A stretch of 64,000 nucleotides of DNA. Origin: Flammeovirgaceae bacterium UBA6059. Its GTDB lineage: Bacteria > Bacteroidota > Bacteroidia > Cytophagales > Cyclobacteriaceae. The DNA lies in assembly GCA_002435755.1 (NCBI GenBank), contig DIYH01000024.1:186001-250000 (forward strand), in the 5' to 3' direction. The translations under genes and the position numbers were made by a program. The notes below the pieces were generated by a model that was not told the DNA's origin, did not search any database, and saw only the letters and a program-made list of their open reading frames with translations. Below are positions 25,861-35,040 of the stretch, one piece after another; the first letter of the stretch is position 1; each line of letters begins with the position of its first letter.

Positions 25861-26997
25861 GTTCGTTAGTTTGTTAATATATTCGACAACCCCATCATAG
25901 TTAAGTGTTAGTTCGCGACCACTAAAGAAACTTTGGTATCGAAAACCTGCTGTCATATGCTTAAATTCATCAGGTACTATATCAGGATTGTCATTAACAT
26001 GAAGTACTGCTTCAATTTTTGCATCTGACCTTATCATCCTAGAAAGAAGTTGGCGGAGTTCAAAATCTGCATATGGTAATGAATAACCAATGAAAATTAC
26101 TATTGAAGCTTCCGAAAGTTCAATTCCTGCATTTTGCCAGATTAGCTTGACTTGAAAGTTGTTGAGGTCTTTCAAGAATGTGGGCATGATCATATTTGGG
26201 ACAAGCTTTATGTGCCGATCATTCTCGGTATTAAAGTTGTTTCGACAATGGCGGCAGAATTGGTTATGAGCTAAAAAGCCACCTGGATTATTTGCATAGA
26301 ATTTGACATAGAGCCTTTGACACTTTGGACATTGAAGCCAGTTCATTGATCCATGCAGTTTTAAAAGTTTCATGTTAAACCCACCTTTACCAAGTGCGTA
26401 CAAACCCGGTTTGATGAGCTCATCTTTCTCTTTTAAAGAAGAAATGTGACAACAATAATCAACGACCCCTGCAAATGGAGCATTTTGCACTTTTGGTATT
26501 TTCTTAATTACATTTTGAAGACTGTTGTCTAAAGCAATATCCCAGTTAGTTGTTATAACTGATACTTGATCTATTTTTTCATTTCCAATTCGGCTTTTGG
26601 CTATATCGACTAAGTAATTAGAGAAGTTGTTTATGTAATCTCTTCTTCCGTTTCTTAATGAATGACGAAGAGCTAAGACAATCAAACTATAAAAATTATT
26701 TCTTAGTCCTGGAAGTTGAGCATTTTCAATTCCCCGAAATGAGATTCCGTCAAGAATACAGCGGTCAATAGGAGTAAAAATGTCCTCCAGTGCAACTTCG
26801 AAAAATCGGTCTTTAGAAATACAAAGTTCATTAGATAAAAAGCTTTCTAGTTGAGTTACCCAATCATCCACAATTGGCTTAAACTGTGGGCGATCTCTCA
26901 GTTCTATCATTTTCTGAATTAAACGGTATTGAGATGGTGCTCCTGCAGGGATAGAGAAACCTGCTCCTAATATGAATACTGTTTTATCTTGAGCCAT
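25855..26997 (-). CDS. SIR2-like NAD-binding protein with zinc ribbon
   Basis: A 380-residue protein of the SIR2-like group. The Rossmann motif is G-A-G-F-S-I-P-A-G-A-P (residues 11-21). The T-T-N-W-D segment and K-L-H-G-S-M-N-W follow at about residues 168 and 230. A C-x-x-C ... C-x-x-C zinc ribbon at about 238-270 and I-G-Y-S-L-P-Y-A-D complete the fold. Stand-alone and fused SIR2 proteins of this type act in anti-phage systems, where they deplete NAD+ (e.g. Thoeris ThsA, DSR). No effector partner is encoded next to it, so the role as a defence NADase is inference. It sits in a cassette-like setting with the same upstream repeat as the NACHT gene. Confidence 0.82.
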   Translation of the reverse strand: MAQDKTVFILGAGFSIPAGAPSQYRLIQKMIELRDRPQFKPIVDDWVTQLESFLSNELCISKDRFFEVALEDIFTPIDRCILDGISFRGIENAQLPGLRNNFYSLIVLALRHSLRNGRRDYINNFSNYLVDIAKSRIGNEKIDQVSVITTNWDIALDNSLQNVIKKIPKVQNAPFAGVVDYCCHISSLKEKDELIKPGLYALGKGGFNMKLLKLHGSMNWLQCPKCQRLYVKFYANNPGGFLAHNQFCRHCRNNFNTENDRHIKLVPNMIMPTFLKDLNNFQVKLIWQNAGIELSEASIVIFIGYSLPYADFELRQLLSRMIRSDAKIEAVLHVNDNPDIVPDEFKHMTAGFRYQSFFSGRELTLNYDGVVEYINKLTNS

Positions 26998-27007
26998 GAA
27001 TGACAGC

Positions 27008-27205
27008 CAACATTAATACATCACGCATTAGTGTGTGATATCTACTTTATAGATTGAGATCGGTACTTTTGTTATTGAATTGATACCCAGATGCATATAC
27101 GATTTTAAACGTTTGTAACCATTTGTAGTTGGGTATAGCGCGCACTCCATATTCCTATCTAAGTTAACCATTCCCGGTAGGGTGAGCAATACCCAAAAGT
27201 GTAGC
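27008..27205. repeat. Upstream repeat of the SIR2-like gene (family with 56758)
   Basis: About 200 bases directly upstream of the SIR2-like gene align with the region upstream of the NACHT gene (56758-56960). Shared blocks include GATATCTACTTTATA, AATTGAT, CATTTGTAGT and AATACC. Both carry a hairpin at the gene-proximal end: here ATCACGCATTAGTGTGTGAT (27020-27039). The stem differs from the second copy by paired changes that keep pairing (see findings). Confidence 0.75.
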
Positions 27206-27296
27206 CTGGAGTAGCGGTGCAATCTTTGGTGAGCAGTATTGTAAGTCTGGTGCAGCTAATTCAGACATTCCCCGATAGGGAGCACCAAAAAAGGAA

Positions 27297-27333
27297 AAAC
27301 CACCGACTGCCCGACCCAAGGGCAGTGGTGGTT
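27297..27333 (-). terminator. Intrinsic terminator of the aceB-aceA operon
   Basis: On the minus strand, downstream of the isocitrate lyase stop, AACCACC-ACTGCCC pairs with GGGCAGT-C-GGTGGTT (14 pairs, one bulge). It is followed by TTTTTCCTTTTTT. Confidence 0.85.
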
Positions 27334-27361
27334 TCATCAACAGCACACTTAGCGAATGTTG

Positions 27362-28642
27362 TCAGTGGACAAACTGCTCTTCTTCGGTGCTACCAGCCAG
27401 CGCTACCGTAGAAGATTTGCCTCCCTGTACGGTCTCTTGTATGGCATCAAAATATCCCGTACCCACAAAGGCCTGGTGCTTCACAGCTTTGAAGCCATGC
27501 TCCTGCAGTGCAAACTCCCTGGTTTGTAGCTCGGAGTATCCGGCCATGCCTCTTTCCTTGTAAGCCTTGCTCAACTCAAACATGGAAGTGTTGAGTGCAT
27601 GGAACCCAGCCAATGTAATGAATTGGAACTTGAAGCCAAGCTTGGCCAACTCCTCACGGAACTTGAGCATATCTTCTCTGCTCAATTTCGCCTCCCAGTT
27701 GAAGCTGGGTGAGCAGTTGTAAGCGAGCATCTTACCAGGGAATTTTTCATGAATTGCATCCGCGAATGCTTTGGCTACCTCAAGATCGGGTGTAGAGGTT
27801 TCCATCCATAGCAGGTCAGCATACGGTGCATAAGCCAGCCCCCGGCTGATACACTGCTCCAGTCCGGGGTTCACCATGTAGAACCCTTCCGGTGAGCGCT
27901 TACCGGTTAAGAACTCAGCATCGCGCTCGTCGATATCGGAAGTTAGCAGATTAGCAGCTTCTGCGTCAGTACGCGCGATGATCAGCGTTGGTACACCCAT
28001 GACATCTGTTGCGAGTCGGGCAGCTACCAGTTTATTGATCGCCTCTTGTGTGGGCACCAATACCTTACCGCCCAGGTGGCCACACTTCTTAGCAGAACTT
28101 AATTGGTCTTCGAAATGCACGCCGGCTGCTCCTGCTTCGATCATTTGCTTCATGAGTTCGAAAGCATTGAGGTTACCACCAAATCCAGCTTCGGCATCTG
28201 CCACGATAGGGGCCATCCAATCGATAGATTCATCACCCTCCAGGTTATGGATCTGGTCTCTTCTCAACAGTGCATTGTTGATGCGCTTAACGACCTTCGG
28301 TACACTATCGGCAGGGTAAAGCGACTGGTCAGGATACATTTCTCCGGAGAGGTTGGCATCTGCTGCCACTTGCCAGCCACTAAGGTAAATGGCTTCCAAT
28401 CCCGCCATCACTTCCTGGATGGCCTGGTTACCTGTGAGTGCACCTAGCCCGGCTACAAAGTCCTGACTATTGAGCTTGGTCCATAGCTTTTCGGCACCCA
28501 TTCGCGCTAGCGAATACTCAATATCTATAGTGCCTTTGAGCTTAAGTACATCTTCTGCCGTGTAGGGTCTTTCTATGCCCTCCCACCTTGGATTGGTCTT
28601 CCAATCGGTGGTTATCTGGAGTAGTTTTTCTTCCTTCTTCAT
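27362..28642 (-). CDS. aceA: Isocitrate lyase
   Basis: A 426-residue enzyme of the glyoxylate shunt; it cleaves isocitrate to glyoxylate and succinate. The active-site signature K-K-C-G-H is present with the catalytic Cys at residue 187, together with A-D-A-E-A-G-F-G-G near 145 and Y-N-C-S-P-S-F-N-W near 315. The length fits the short bacterial form. It follows malate synthase after 6 bases, so both enzymes come from one message ending in a strong terminator. The divergent RamB/ScfR-type regulator probably controls it according to acetate or fatty-acid use. Confidence 0.97.
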   Translation of the reverse strand: MKKEEKLLQITTDWKTNPRWEGIERPYTAEDVLKLKGTIDIEYSLARMGAEKLWTKLNSQDFVAGLGALTGNQAIQEVMAGLEAIYLSGWQVAADANLSGEMYPDQSLYPADSVPKVVKRINNALLRRDQIHNLEGDESIDWMAPIVADAEAGFGGNLNAFELMKQMIEAGAAGVHFEDQLSSAKKCGHLGGKVLVPTQEAINKLVAARLATDVMGVPTLIIARTDAEAANLLTSDIDERDAEFLTGKRSPEGFYMVNPGLEQCISRGLAYAPYADLLWMETSTPDLEVAKAFADAIHEKFPGKMLAYNCSPSFNWEAKLSREDMLKFREELAKLGFKFQFITLAGFHALNTSMFELSKAYKERGMAGYSELQTREFALQEHGFKAVKHQAFVGTGYFDAIQETVQGGKSSTVALAGSTEEEQFVH

Positions 28643-28648
28643 GATCAG

Positions 28649-30262
28649 TTATTTTAAAAAGTTGTATGATGAGATGGTGAGGAATTCTATGAATTCGTCT
28701 TTTTCTATGAGTTCTGTAAAAATTTGTACCGCTTCCTGGAAGCGACCCGCTTTGTAGGCTTCTTCTCCTACGTAGAGTTGTATCTTCTTCAGTTCTTCGC
28801 CAATGAGCTCATTACAGAGGTCAAAAGTGATGAAGCGTCCATCGTCCAGCTGTGTATCGTTTTTGATCCATTGCCAGACCTGTGTACGCGATATTTCAGC
28901 AGTGGCAGCATCTTCCATCAGGTGATAGATCGCTGCAGCACCTACGCCTCTTAGCCAGCTTTCGATGTAGAGTATGCCCACATTGATGTTCATGCGCAGG
29001 CCTTCTTCTGTGATCGTACCTTCAGGTACGGCTACCAGGTCATTGGCAGATACATAGACATCATTTCTCATTTTGTCCATCTGATTGGCCTGGGGCATGT
29101 ACTCGTCGAATACTTCTTTGGCGATCGGTACTAAGCCGGGATGGGCTACCCATGTACCGTCATGCCCGGCTTTGGCTTCTCTTAGCTTGTCCTGTCGTAC
29201 TTTTTCTATCGCAATCTTATTGCGTTCAGGGTCTTCCTTGATCGGTATCTGTGCTGCCATGCCACCAATGGCCATGCATCCACGCTTGTGGCAAGTCTGG
29301 ATCACGAGCTCGGAGTAAGCTTTCATGAACGGTACTGTCATCGTTACCTGGGCCCTTTCCGGTAGGGTAAAGCCCTCCAGGTTGCGGAACCGCTTGATGT
29401 ATGAGAAGATGTAATCCCACCTACCGCAATTGAGACCTGCCATGTGATCTCGCAACTCGTAGATTATCTCGTTGAGCTCGAAGGAGGCCAGAATAGTCTC
29501 AATGAGCACGGTCGCCTTAATGGTCTGCTGAGGAATGCCCAGGTAATCCTGAGCGAAAATGAAGGCTTTGTTCCACAGACGAGCTTCGAGGTGACTTTCC
29601 ATCTTTGGCAGATAGAAGTAAGGGCCTGAGCCATTTTCGATGAGTTGCTTTGCATTGTGGAACATGTACAGTCCAAAGTCGACCAGCCCACCGCTCATCG
29701 GCTCTCCATCGATCTCAATGTGCTTCTCAATAAGATGCCAGCCTCTAGGCCTAACGATGAGCGTAGCTGTCTCTTCATTTAGCGTATACTGTTTGCCACT
29801 GATGGAATTGGTGAAATCAATGGTACCCAGAATAGCATCTCGAAGATTGATCTGCCCCTCGATGGTATTGGTCCAGGTTGGGGAGTTGCTGTCCTCAAAG
29901 TCAGCCATGAAAACCTTGGCTCCTGAGTTGAGGGCGTTGATGATCATCTTGCGATCGACAGGTCCGGTGATCTCGACCCTGCGGTCTAGCAAGTCTTCAG
30001 GGATAGGGGCGACCTTCCATTCGGAATGTCTGATCTCTGAGGTCTCCGGGAGAAAGTCCGGCAGGCTACCCTCGTCAATTTCCTTTTGCCTGATCTGTCT
30101 TTTCCAAAGTAACGATTTACGCTCCTCGTTGAACTGCTCATGCAGTGCCGTGATAAATTCCAAAGCCTCGGGAGTCAAGATCTCCTCGAAGCGTTCGTCA
30201 AAGTCCCCTGTGATCCTCATGGAGGCTGGGATCGTGTAGGTTTGTTCGAGTATGCCATACAT
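28649..30262 (-). CDS. aceB: Malate synthase A
   Basis: A 537-residue malate synthase of the A type. It condenses glyoxylate with acetyl-CoA to malate, the second step of the glyoxylate shunt. The family signature R-D-H-M-A-G-L-N-C-G-R-W-D-Y-I-F is intact near residue 280, and the V-R-P-R-G-W-H motif near 175 is present. It is the first gene of the aceB-aceA operon. A 20-base palindrome 66 bases before the start is a likely binding site for the divergent regulator. Confidence 0.97.
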   Translation of the reverse strand: MYGILEQTYTIPASMRITGDFDERFEEILTPEALEFITALHEQFNEERKSLLWKRQIRQKEIDEGSLPDFLPETSEIRHSEWKVAPIPEDLLDRRVEITGPVDRKMIINALNSGAKVFMADFEDSNSPTWTNTIEGQINLRDAILGTIDFTNSISGKQYTLNEETATLIVRPRGWHLIEKHIEIDGEPMSGGLVDFGLYMFHNAKQLIENGSGPYFYLPKMESHLEARLWNKAFIFAQDYLGIPQQTIKATVLIETILASFELNEIIYELRDHMAGLNCGRWDYIFSYIKRFRNLEGFTLPERAQVTMTVPFMKAYSELVIQTCHKRGCMAIGGMAAQIPIKEDPERNKIAIEKVRQDKLREAKAGHDGTWVAHPGLVPIAKEVFDEYMPQANQMDKMRNDVYVSANDLVAVPEGTITEEGLRMNINVGILYIESWLRGVGAAAIYHLMEDAATAEISRTQVWQWIKNDTQLDDGRFITFDLCNELIGEELKKIQLYVGEEAYKAGRFQEAVQIFTELIEKDEFIEFLTISSYNFLK

Positions 30263-30327
30263 GATAAAAGTGTTTGTTTGATGCTCTTAAAAATTATTCG
30301 ACAGATCAAATATAGAGAAAATTCTAT

Positions 30328-30347
30328 AATAGCGAAATTTCGCTATT
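30328..30347. promoter_or_regulatory. Candidate ScfR/RamB-type operator before aceB
   Basis: A perfect 20-base palindrome, AATAGCGAAATTTCGCTATT, lies 66 bases upstream of the malate synthase start. A 15-base near-copy sits before the regulator gene at 30808. Confidence 0.75.
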
Positions 30348-30807
30348 TATTTTTCAAGATATCCCTGGAGCTGATACTTTGAAAGATGAATGACCAAGTT
30401 GTTTGAACTTCGAGGAAACTTTAAGATCCGCTTTATAAAGTGGACACTTTTCACTGCTTTAGTGGCCTGACGAATGTAGTAATATCTAGAACCGGTCACT
30501 TTGCTAGGTTTATGCCTGAAAATGAGGTATTTAGTCATTAGCCCGGCTCTTTAGACAACTGAACGCTGACAAGGTTAATTCTCTGATTATCAGACCATTG
30601 TAAAATGGTTCGAGAATAGAAGTTAGTACATGAACCTGTGGTAAGTTGATCTTTAGGACAATCGCAGAAGACCCGGACAACTACGTAATCGAAGACATCG
30701 GATATTTTTAAAATATCGGACGTCTACTGTATTTCAGATGCGTCGCTATAATTTCTGCCACTTGGCTGTGCTGTTAGAAATCTTGTCAGATCACTTGTGA
30801 CTTCACG

Positions 30808-30822
30808 AGCGAAATTACGCTA
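30808..30822. promoter_or_regulatory. Second copy of the ScfR/RamB-type operator, before the regulator
   Basis: AGCGAAATTACGCTA matches the centre of the aceB palindrome with one base changed and lies 37 bases before the regulator start. This indicates autoregulation. A separate AT-rich palindrome (30701-30717, GATATTTT-T-AAAATATC) lies between the two sites. The rest of the 597-base intergenic region shows no gene. Confidence 0.65.
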
Positions 30823-30859
30823 AAAGAGGTTTTCTGATTTTTATTGATAGCTTTGATGC

Positions 30860-32335
30860 GTGCCTAAAGACACCACAGGTATAAAGCATATCTTAGGGCT
30901 CAAAGTGAGAGACCTCAGGCTCGGACTAAAGCTGAGCTTCCAGGAGTTGTCCCAGATGACGGGTTTGTCCATCTCTTATCTCAACGAGATCGAGAAAGGC
31001 AAGAAGTATCCTAAGGGAGATAAAATGATCGTATTGGCTGAGGCGCTGGGTACCAACTATGATGACCTGGTATCGCTCAAAGTGCCAAAGAAATTAGAGG
31101 CAGTAGTCAATTTACTCCAGTCCAATTTCTTTAGGGAGTTTCCATTAGATGCCTTTGGGTTAGAGCTAAATAAAATCGTGGAGCTGATATCCTCCGCACC
31201 TGAGAAGTTCAATGCTTTCATTACGACCGTACTGCAGATTGCACGGAACTATGAAATGGGGCAGGAGCATTTCTTTTTGGCGGCATTGCGGGCTTATCAA
31301 GAGCTTAATGATAACTACTTCCCGGAAACCGAACAGCAGGCGGCCGAATTCAGAGCGGCACATCCGGAGTTGTTGCAACTGCCTGTACGAGCTGAGAAGC
31401 TAGCTGCCATACTCAGCAATGACCATGGCATTCGTATGGATCGATTAAGCCTTTCGAAAATTGCCCCTTTAAGTCATTTGAGATCTTACTATAAGAGCAA
31501 ACGAAAAGAGCTCTCGATCAATCGGGGGCTCACCCCGGCCCAGGAATCGTTCCTGATAGGAAGAGAAATAGGGTTTCAATATCTGGGAAAAAAAGCGCGT
31601 CCTTTTGAAACACCACCGTTACTGCCGTCTACATTTGAGGAGTCATTGCATAACCAAGAGGCAAGTTATTTTTCCGCAGCGCTATTGATGCCAGAGTCAG
31701 AAATGATTGCTGATATCAAGCGATTTGAGGAGTTACCGAGCTGGCAGCCTGACTTCTTTGCTGAGTTGATGGAGAAGTACAGAGCTACGCCGGAGATGCT
31801 GATGCAGCGATTGACGAATATTCTGCCACATCACTTCCAGATCAATAATTTATTCTTCTTCCGATTTGTGGGTCAATCTACTGGTGATTTTGAGCTGACC
31901 AAGGAGCTACATCTTTCAAAGTTTCATAATCCACATGCCAATGAATTGAACGAGCACTACTGCAGGCGCTGGATATCCTTGGACCTTATCAGGAGGGTAA
32001 CGGTAGAGGAGGAGGGGTTGATCTCCGGTATTCAGATCTCCAAGTACCTCAATACTTCTGCACAATATCTGATCATCTCCCTCGCCTGGCCCAACGTTTC
32101 TGATAAGCGACAAGGGATCAGTGTATCTATCGGATTTCAGATCGATCAGAAGCTCAAGAGGAGACTTAAAATGTTGAGTGATCCTGATATTCCTGTCAAG
32201 ATGGTACACACGACATGTGAGCGATGTACTATCACCGACTGCAATGAGCGTGTGGCCCCTCCAGAGGTGGTACGTCGTGATGAAAGAGAGCAGGCGGTAA
32301 GAAATGCCCTCTTATCGCTCAAGGAAAGTGAGTAG
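30860..32335 (+). CDS. RamB/ScfR-type short-chain fatty-acid-responsive regulator
   Basis: A 491-residue regulator starting at a GTG; the ATG five bases upstream is out of frame and stops after three codons. An XRE helix-turn-helix is at about residues 8-65 (F-Q-E-L-S-Q-M-T-G-L-S-I-S-Y-L-N-E-I-E-K-G-K). An ImmA/IrrE-like middle region follows, then a C-terminal domain with a Cys cluster C-x2-C-x4-C (C-E-R-C-T-I-T-D-C) seen in the short-chain acyl-CoA regulators (RamB, MccR, PccR). These proteins sense acyl-CoA and control glyoxylate-shunt or propionate genes. It is divergent from aceBA with near-identical operators at both promoters. Confidence 0.85.
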   Translation: MPKDTTGIKHILGLKVRDLRLGLKLSFQELSQMTGLSISYLNEIEKGKKYPKGDKMIVLAEALGTNYDDLVSLKVPKKLEAVVNLLQSNFFREFPLDAFGLELNKIVELISSAPEKFNAFITTVLQIARNYEMGQEHFFLAALRAYQELNDNYFPETEQQAAEFRAAHPELLQLPVRAEKLAAILSNDHGIRMDRLSLSKIAPLSHLRSYYKSKRKELSINRGLTPAQESFLIGREIGFQYLGKKARPFETPPLLPSTFEESLHNQEASYFSAALLMPESEMIADIKRFEELPSWQPDFFAELMEKYRATPEMLMQRLTNILPHHFQINNLFFFRFVGQSTGDFELTKELHLSKFHNPHANELNEHYCRRWISLDLIRRVTVEEEGLISGIQISKYLNTSAQYLIISLAWPNVSDKRQGISVSIGFQIDQKLKRRLKMLSDPDIPVKMVHTTCERCTITDCNERVAPPEVVRRDEREQAVRNALLSLKESE

Positions 32336-32469
32336 GTCTACTCTAAGAAATTGCCCGAATGTAGCCTCAAAATTGTCGAATTGCTCTACAATGGAGGTTT
32401 CGATAAGCTCATCCTGATCATTCTCTTACAAATTACTCATGTTCATAAATTAGAAGTAGACCCATGTTT

Positions 32470-35040
32470 TTATTCGCTTCTGAGAAAAGTGACCGGATTA
32501 GCGCGCAATACCCGGCTGATCTGTCCCAGGATCGTAGAGATGCCAATGATCAACACTATGAAAATAGTAGGAGCAACAATCAACATGCTCATGTCAATTC
32601 GGTAAGCATAGCCCTCCAACCAGGCTGAAATAGAGAAGTAGCTGCTGGCTAAGCCTCCAACTATACCCAGTGAGATGACCATCAGGTACCTCGAAGTAAA
32701 GAGACGATAAAGGCTGCTGTTGTCCGCCCCAAGGACTTTACGAATGCTCACCTCCTTGAGTCTCAACCCCAACTGCAATCCTACCATACCAAGGAGTCCG
32801 ATAGTCGCCAGAAATATGGCAACAGCGCTTCCTGTACCCACCAGATTTATAAGGAGTTGCTCAGCTCTAAATTCATCCTTGTAGCGTGCTTCCAGAAAAC
32901 GAAACTGAAACGGGAAAGGATCAAAATGGTCCGACCAAATACTGGCGAAAAGTGATTCATCGAATATAGCTGTAGTATTCAGTTTAACATAGACCTGGTT
33001 TAACTGGTACTGTGGTGATTGGTAGATGACCAGTGGTTTTACTTTGGTCTTAGCAGAATTGTAGAGATAGTCCTCTACCACACCGATGATCGTTGGGTTT
33101 TTTAATTCTCCATAATCGAAAGGTATAGTTGCACCGATCGGATTTTCAATTCCCAGTGCTTTTACAAGGGCTTGGTTAACCATGACTTTATCAGATCGAT
33201 CTGATCCCAGGTTTGGATCAAAGTTCCGGCCTTCTGTGACGGCTATGTCCAGCATGCTCAGCAGGTCCCCTTCGAGGCGTAGATGTGCTACTTCCACCCG
33301 TTGTTCGCTTGTCTCTATCCCTGTTCCGTTGTATCCCGAAATGGCAGCTACTTCCGCCACTTCCGGAAGTGCCTTAAGGTCGTTGACAAACTGGAGTAGT
33401 TTGGCTTCACTTCCGGGTATCCTCATCATCAGGACATTATCATAATCAATTTTAGTATCGAAGTTGGCCAGGTGATTGACCTGCTTTTGCATGGTGATCA
33501 CACCCGCGATCAGGCCTGTGGCAATCATGAACTGTAGTGCTAACAGCCCCTGGGTGATCCACTTTCCCGACCTTACTTTTTGCTCTCCCTTAAGCGATTG
33601 CAGAATCGAGAACCTGGATAATACCAGCGCCGGATAAGCTCCACTCAGAAATGACGTAAGCACGAGAATAACACAAGCGCCCAGCAGGAACCTTTGATTG
33701 ATCAATATATCTAAACTGTAGTTCTTACCGATGAAGTCAGAGAATTGTGGTAGTAGAATGGCCAGAATACCCAGTGCAAGAATGCATGCCAAAATGCACG
33801 AAAGGAAAGACTCAGTGATCAACTGGCTAAAAATGCTGGAGCGGCCTGCTCCGACCACCTTACGCAAGCCAATCTCACTGGCACGATGGATGTAAAGGGA
33901 AACCGTAAAATTAGAATAATTGATGATGGAAATGATCAGGCAGAATAAGCCAATGATTAGAAATGTCTTCATCATATCAATGTTTGCCGCTCCTACGATC
34001 CCGTTGTAATGTCCATAAGTATCGTCCAAATGGATCTGTGAGACAGGCTGTAGCTTGATAAATGTCTCAGCCTCATGACTGCTATTTTTGTAATGGATGT
34101 CAGTCATTTTTTCTTCTACCAAAGTGCGACTAGCAACATCATGGATCTTCACTAGTGAGTTCATATTGATGTTGAACCAGGTAGTAAGACTTCTTTCTGT
34201 GGATGCAGACTCGTAAGCTGTGAAAGAGACCATCATATCGCTCCGTATGGAAGTATTGAGCGGTATATCCTCGTACACTCCACGAACGATAAAATCTGTC
34301 TGTCCATTTTCGTCGGAGAGTGAGATAATGTGGCCTACTGCCTTACCACGAATATTGAGCTTTGCGGCAAGGCTTTCTGATAGGATCAGGTCATTAGGAA
34401 GATCAAAGCTGGTAGCATGACCCTCAACCATGAACAAACCTAACACATCGATCAACTCCTGATCAGCATATAGAAACTCTTGTGGTAACGTCTCTTCTTC
34501 TTTTTTGATCATGCCATAGCTGGACTTAATTCGAATGACCTGGTCTATTTCAGGTATCTCTTCTGCATACTTCAGTGACATGGCGTTAGAGCTGCCGCCT
34601 ATATGGTGTGTTTTGTCACTGGGTTTGAAATCTGCTACAATGCGAAACAACTTCTCATGATTGGCCAAGTGTCTGTCATAGCTGATTTCATCATTAGTAT
34701 AGAGATAGGCAAGCCAGCAAAAGGATATACCTAGCGCTAATCCCAGAATGTTGAGAGTGGAGTAGAGCTTGTGCTTTAGCAAGAACCTCCAACCGGTGCG
34801 AAGATAGATTTTGTACATTATGATGTAGTTTTTGACGTTTTGAAGGGGGTGCGAGAGGTCAGGTCTGATCACTCTCAATGTCTCATAGATAAAAAGCCAC
34901 TGGGCAATTGTCTGCCCACGCTCTTCACACCTCCAATGAAAAGCTTCATGAAGGTCTCCTTGTATTTCTTCAACTTTTGCTTCCGGGCAAAACTTTGTAA
35001 TGAGCCTGTCGGCCCATGCAGGTGGATCATAGACCTTCAT
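32470..35040 (-). CDS. FtsX/MacB-type ABC permease with N-terminal prefix domain
   Basis: An 856-residue inner-membrane permease. Residues about 1-75 are a cytoplasmic helical prefix (P-P-A-W-A-D-R-L-I-T-K-F-C-P ... I-Q-G-D-L-H-E-A-F) found in Bacteroidota permeases linked to PadR regulators. Two MacB/FtsX modules follow, with coupling motifs I-G-L-R-K-V-V-G-A (about residue 390) and V-S-I-R-K-V-L-G-A (about 760), and eight helices in all. It overlaps the PadR gene upstream by 14 bases. No ATPase gene is nearby. The substrate is unknown; PadR control suggests response to an antimicrobial or other toxic compound. Confidence 0.88.
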   Translation of the reverse strand: MKVYDPPAWADRLITKFCPEAKVEEIQGDLHEAFHWRCEERGQTIAQWLFIYETLRVIRPDLSHPLQNVKNYIIMYKIYLRTGWRFLLKHKLYSTLNILGLALGISFCWLAYLYTNDEISYDRHLANHEKLFRIVADFKPSDKTHHIGGSSNAMSLKYAEEIPEIDQVIRIKSSYGMIKKEEETLPQEFLYADQELIDVLGLFMVEGHATSFDLPNDLILSESLAAKLNIRGKAVGHIISLSDENGQTDFIVRGVYEDIPLNTSIRSDMMVSFTAYESASTERSLTTWFNINMNSLVKIHDVASRTLVEEKMTDIHYKNSSHEAETFIKLQPVSQIHLDDTYGHYNGIVGAANIDMMKTFLIIGLFCLIISIINYSNFTVSLYIHRASEIGLRKVVGAGRSSIFSQLITESFLSCILACILALGILAILLPQFSDFIGKNYSLDILINQRFLLGACVILVLTSFLSGAYPALVLSRFSILQSLKGEQKVRSGKWITQGLLALQFMIATGLIAGVITMQKQVNHLANFDTKIDYDNVLMMRIPGSEAKLLQFVNDLKALPEVAEVAAISGYNGTGIETSEQRVEVAHLRLEGDLLSMLDIAVTEGRNFDPNLGSDRSDKVMVNQALVKALGIENPIGATIPFDYGELKNPTIIGVVEDYLYNSAKTKVKPLVIYQSPQYQLNQVYVKLNTTAIFDESLFASIWSDHFDPFPFQFRFLEARYKDEFRAEQLLINLVGTGSAVAIFLATIGLLGMVGLQLGLRLKEVSIRKVLGADNSSLYRLFTSRYLMVISLGIVGGLASSYFSISAWLEGYAYRIDMSMLIVAPTIFIVLIIGISTILGQISRVLRANPVTFLRSE

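Noticed and set aside
30701..30717. AT-rich palindrome between aceB and its regulator as a third operator
   Set aside because: Sequence does not match the two shared operators; kept only as a note.
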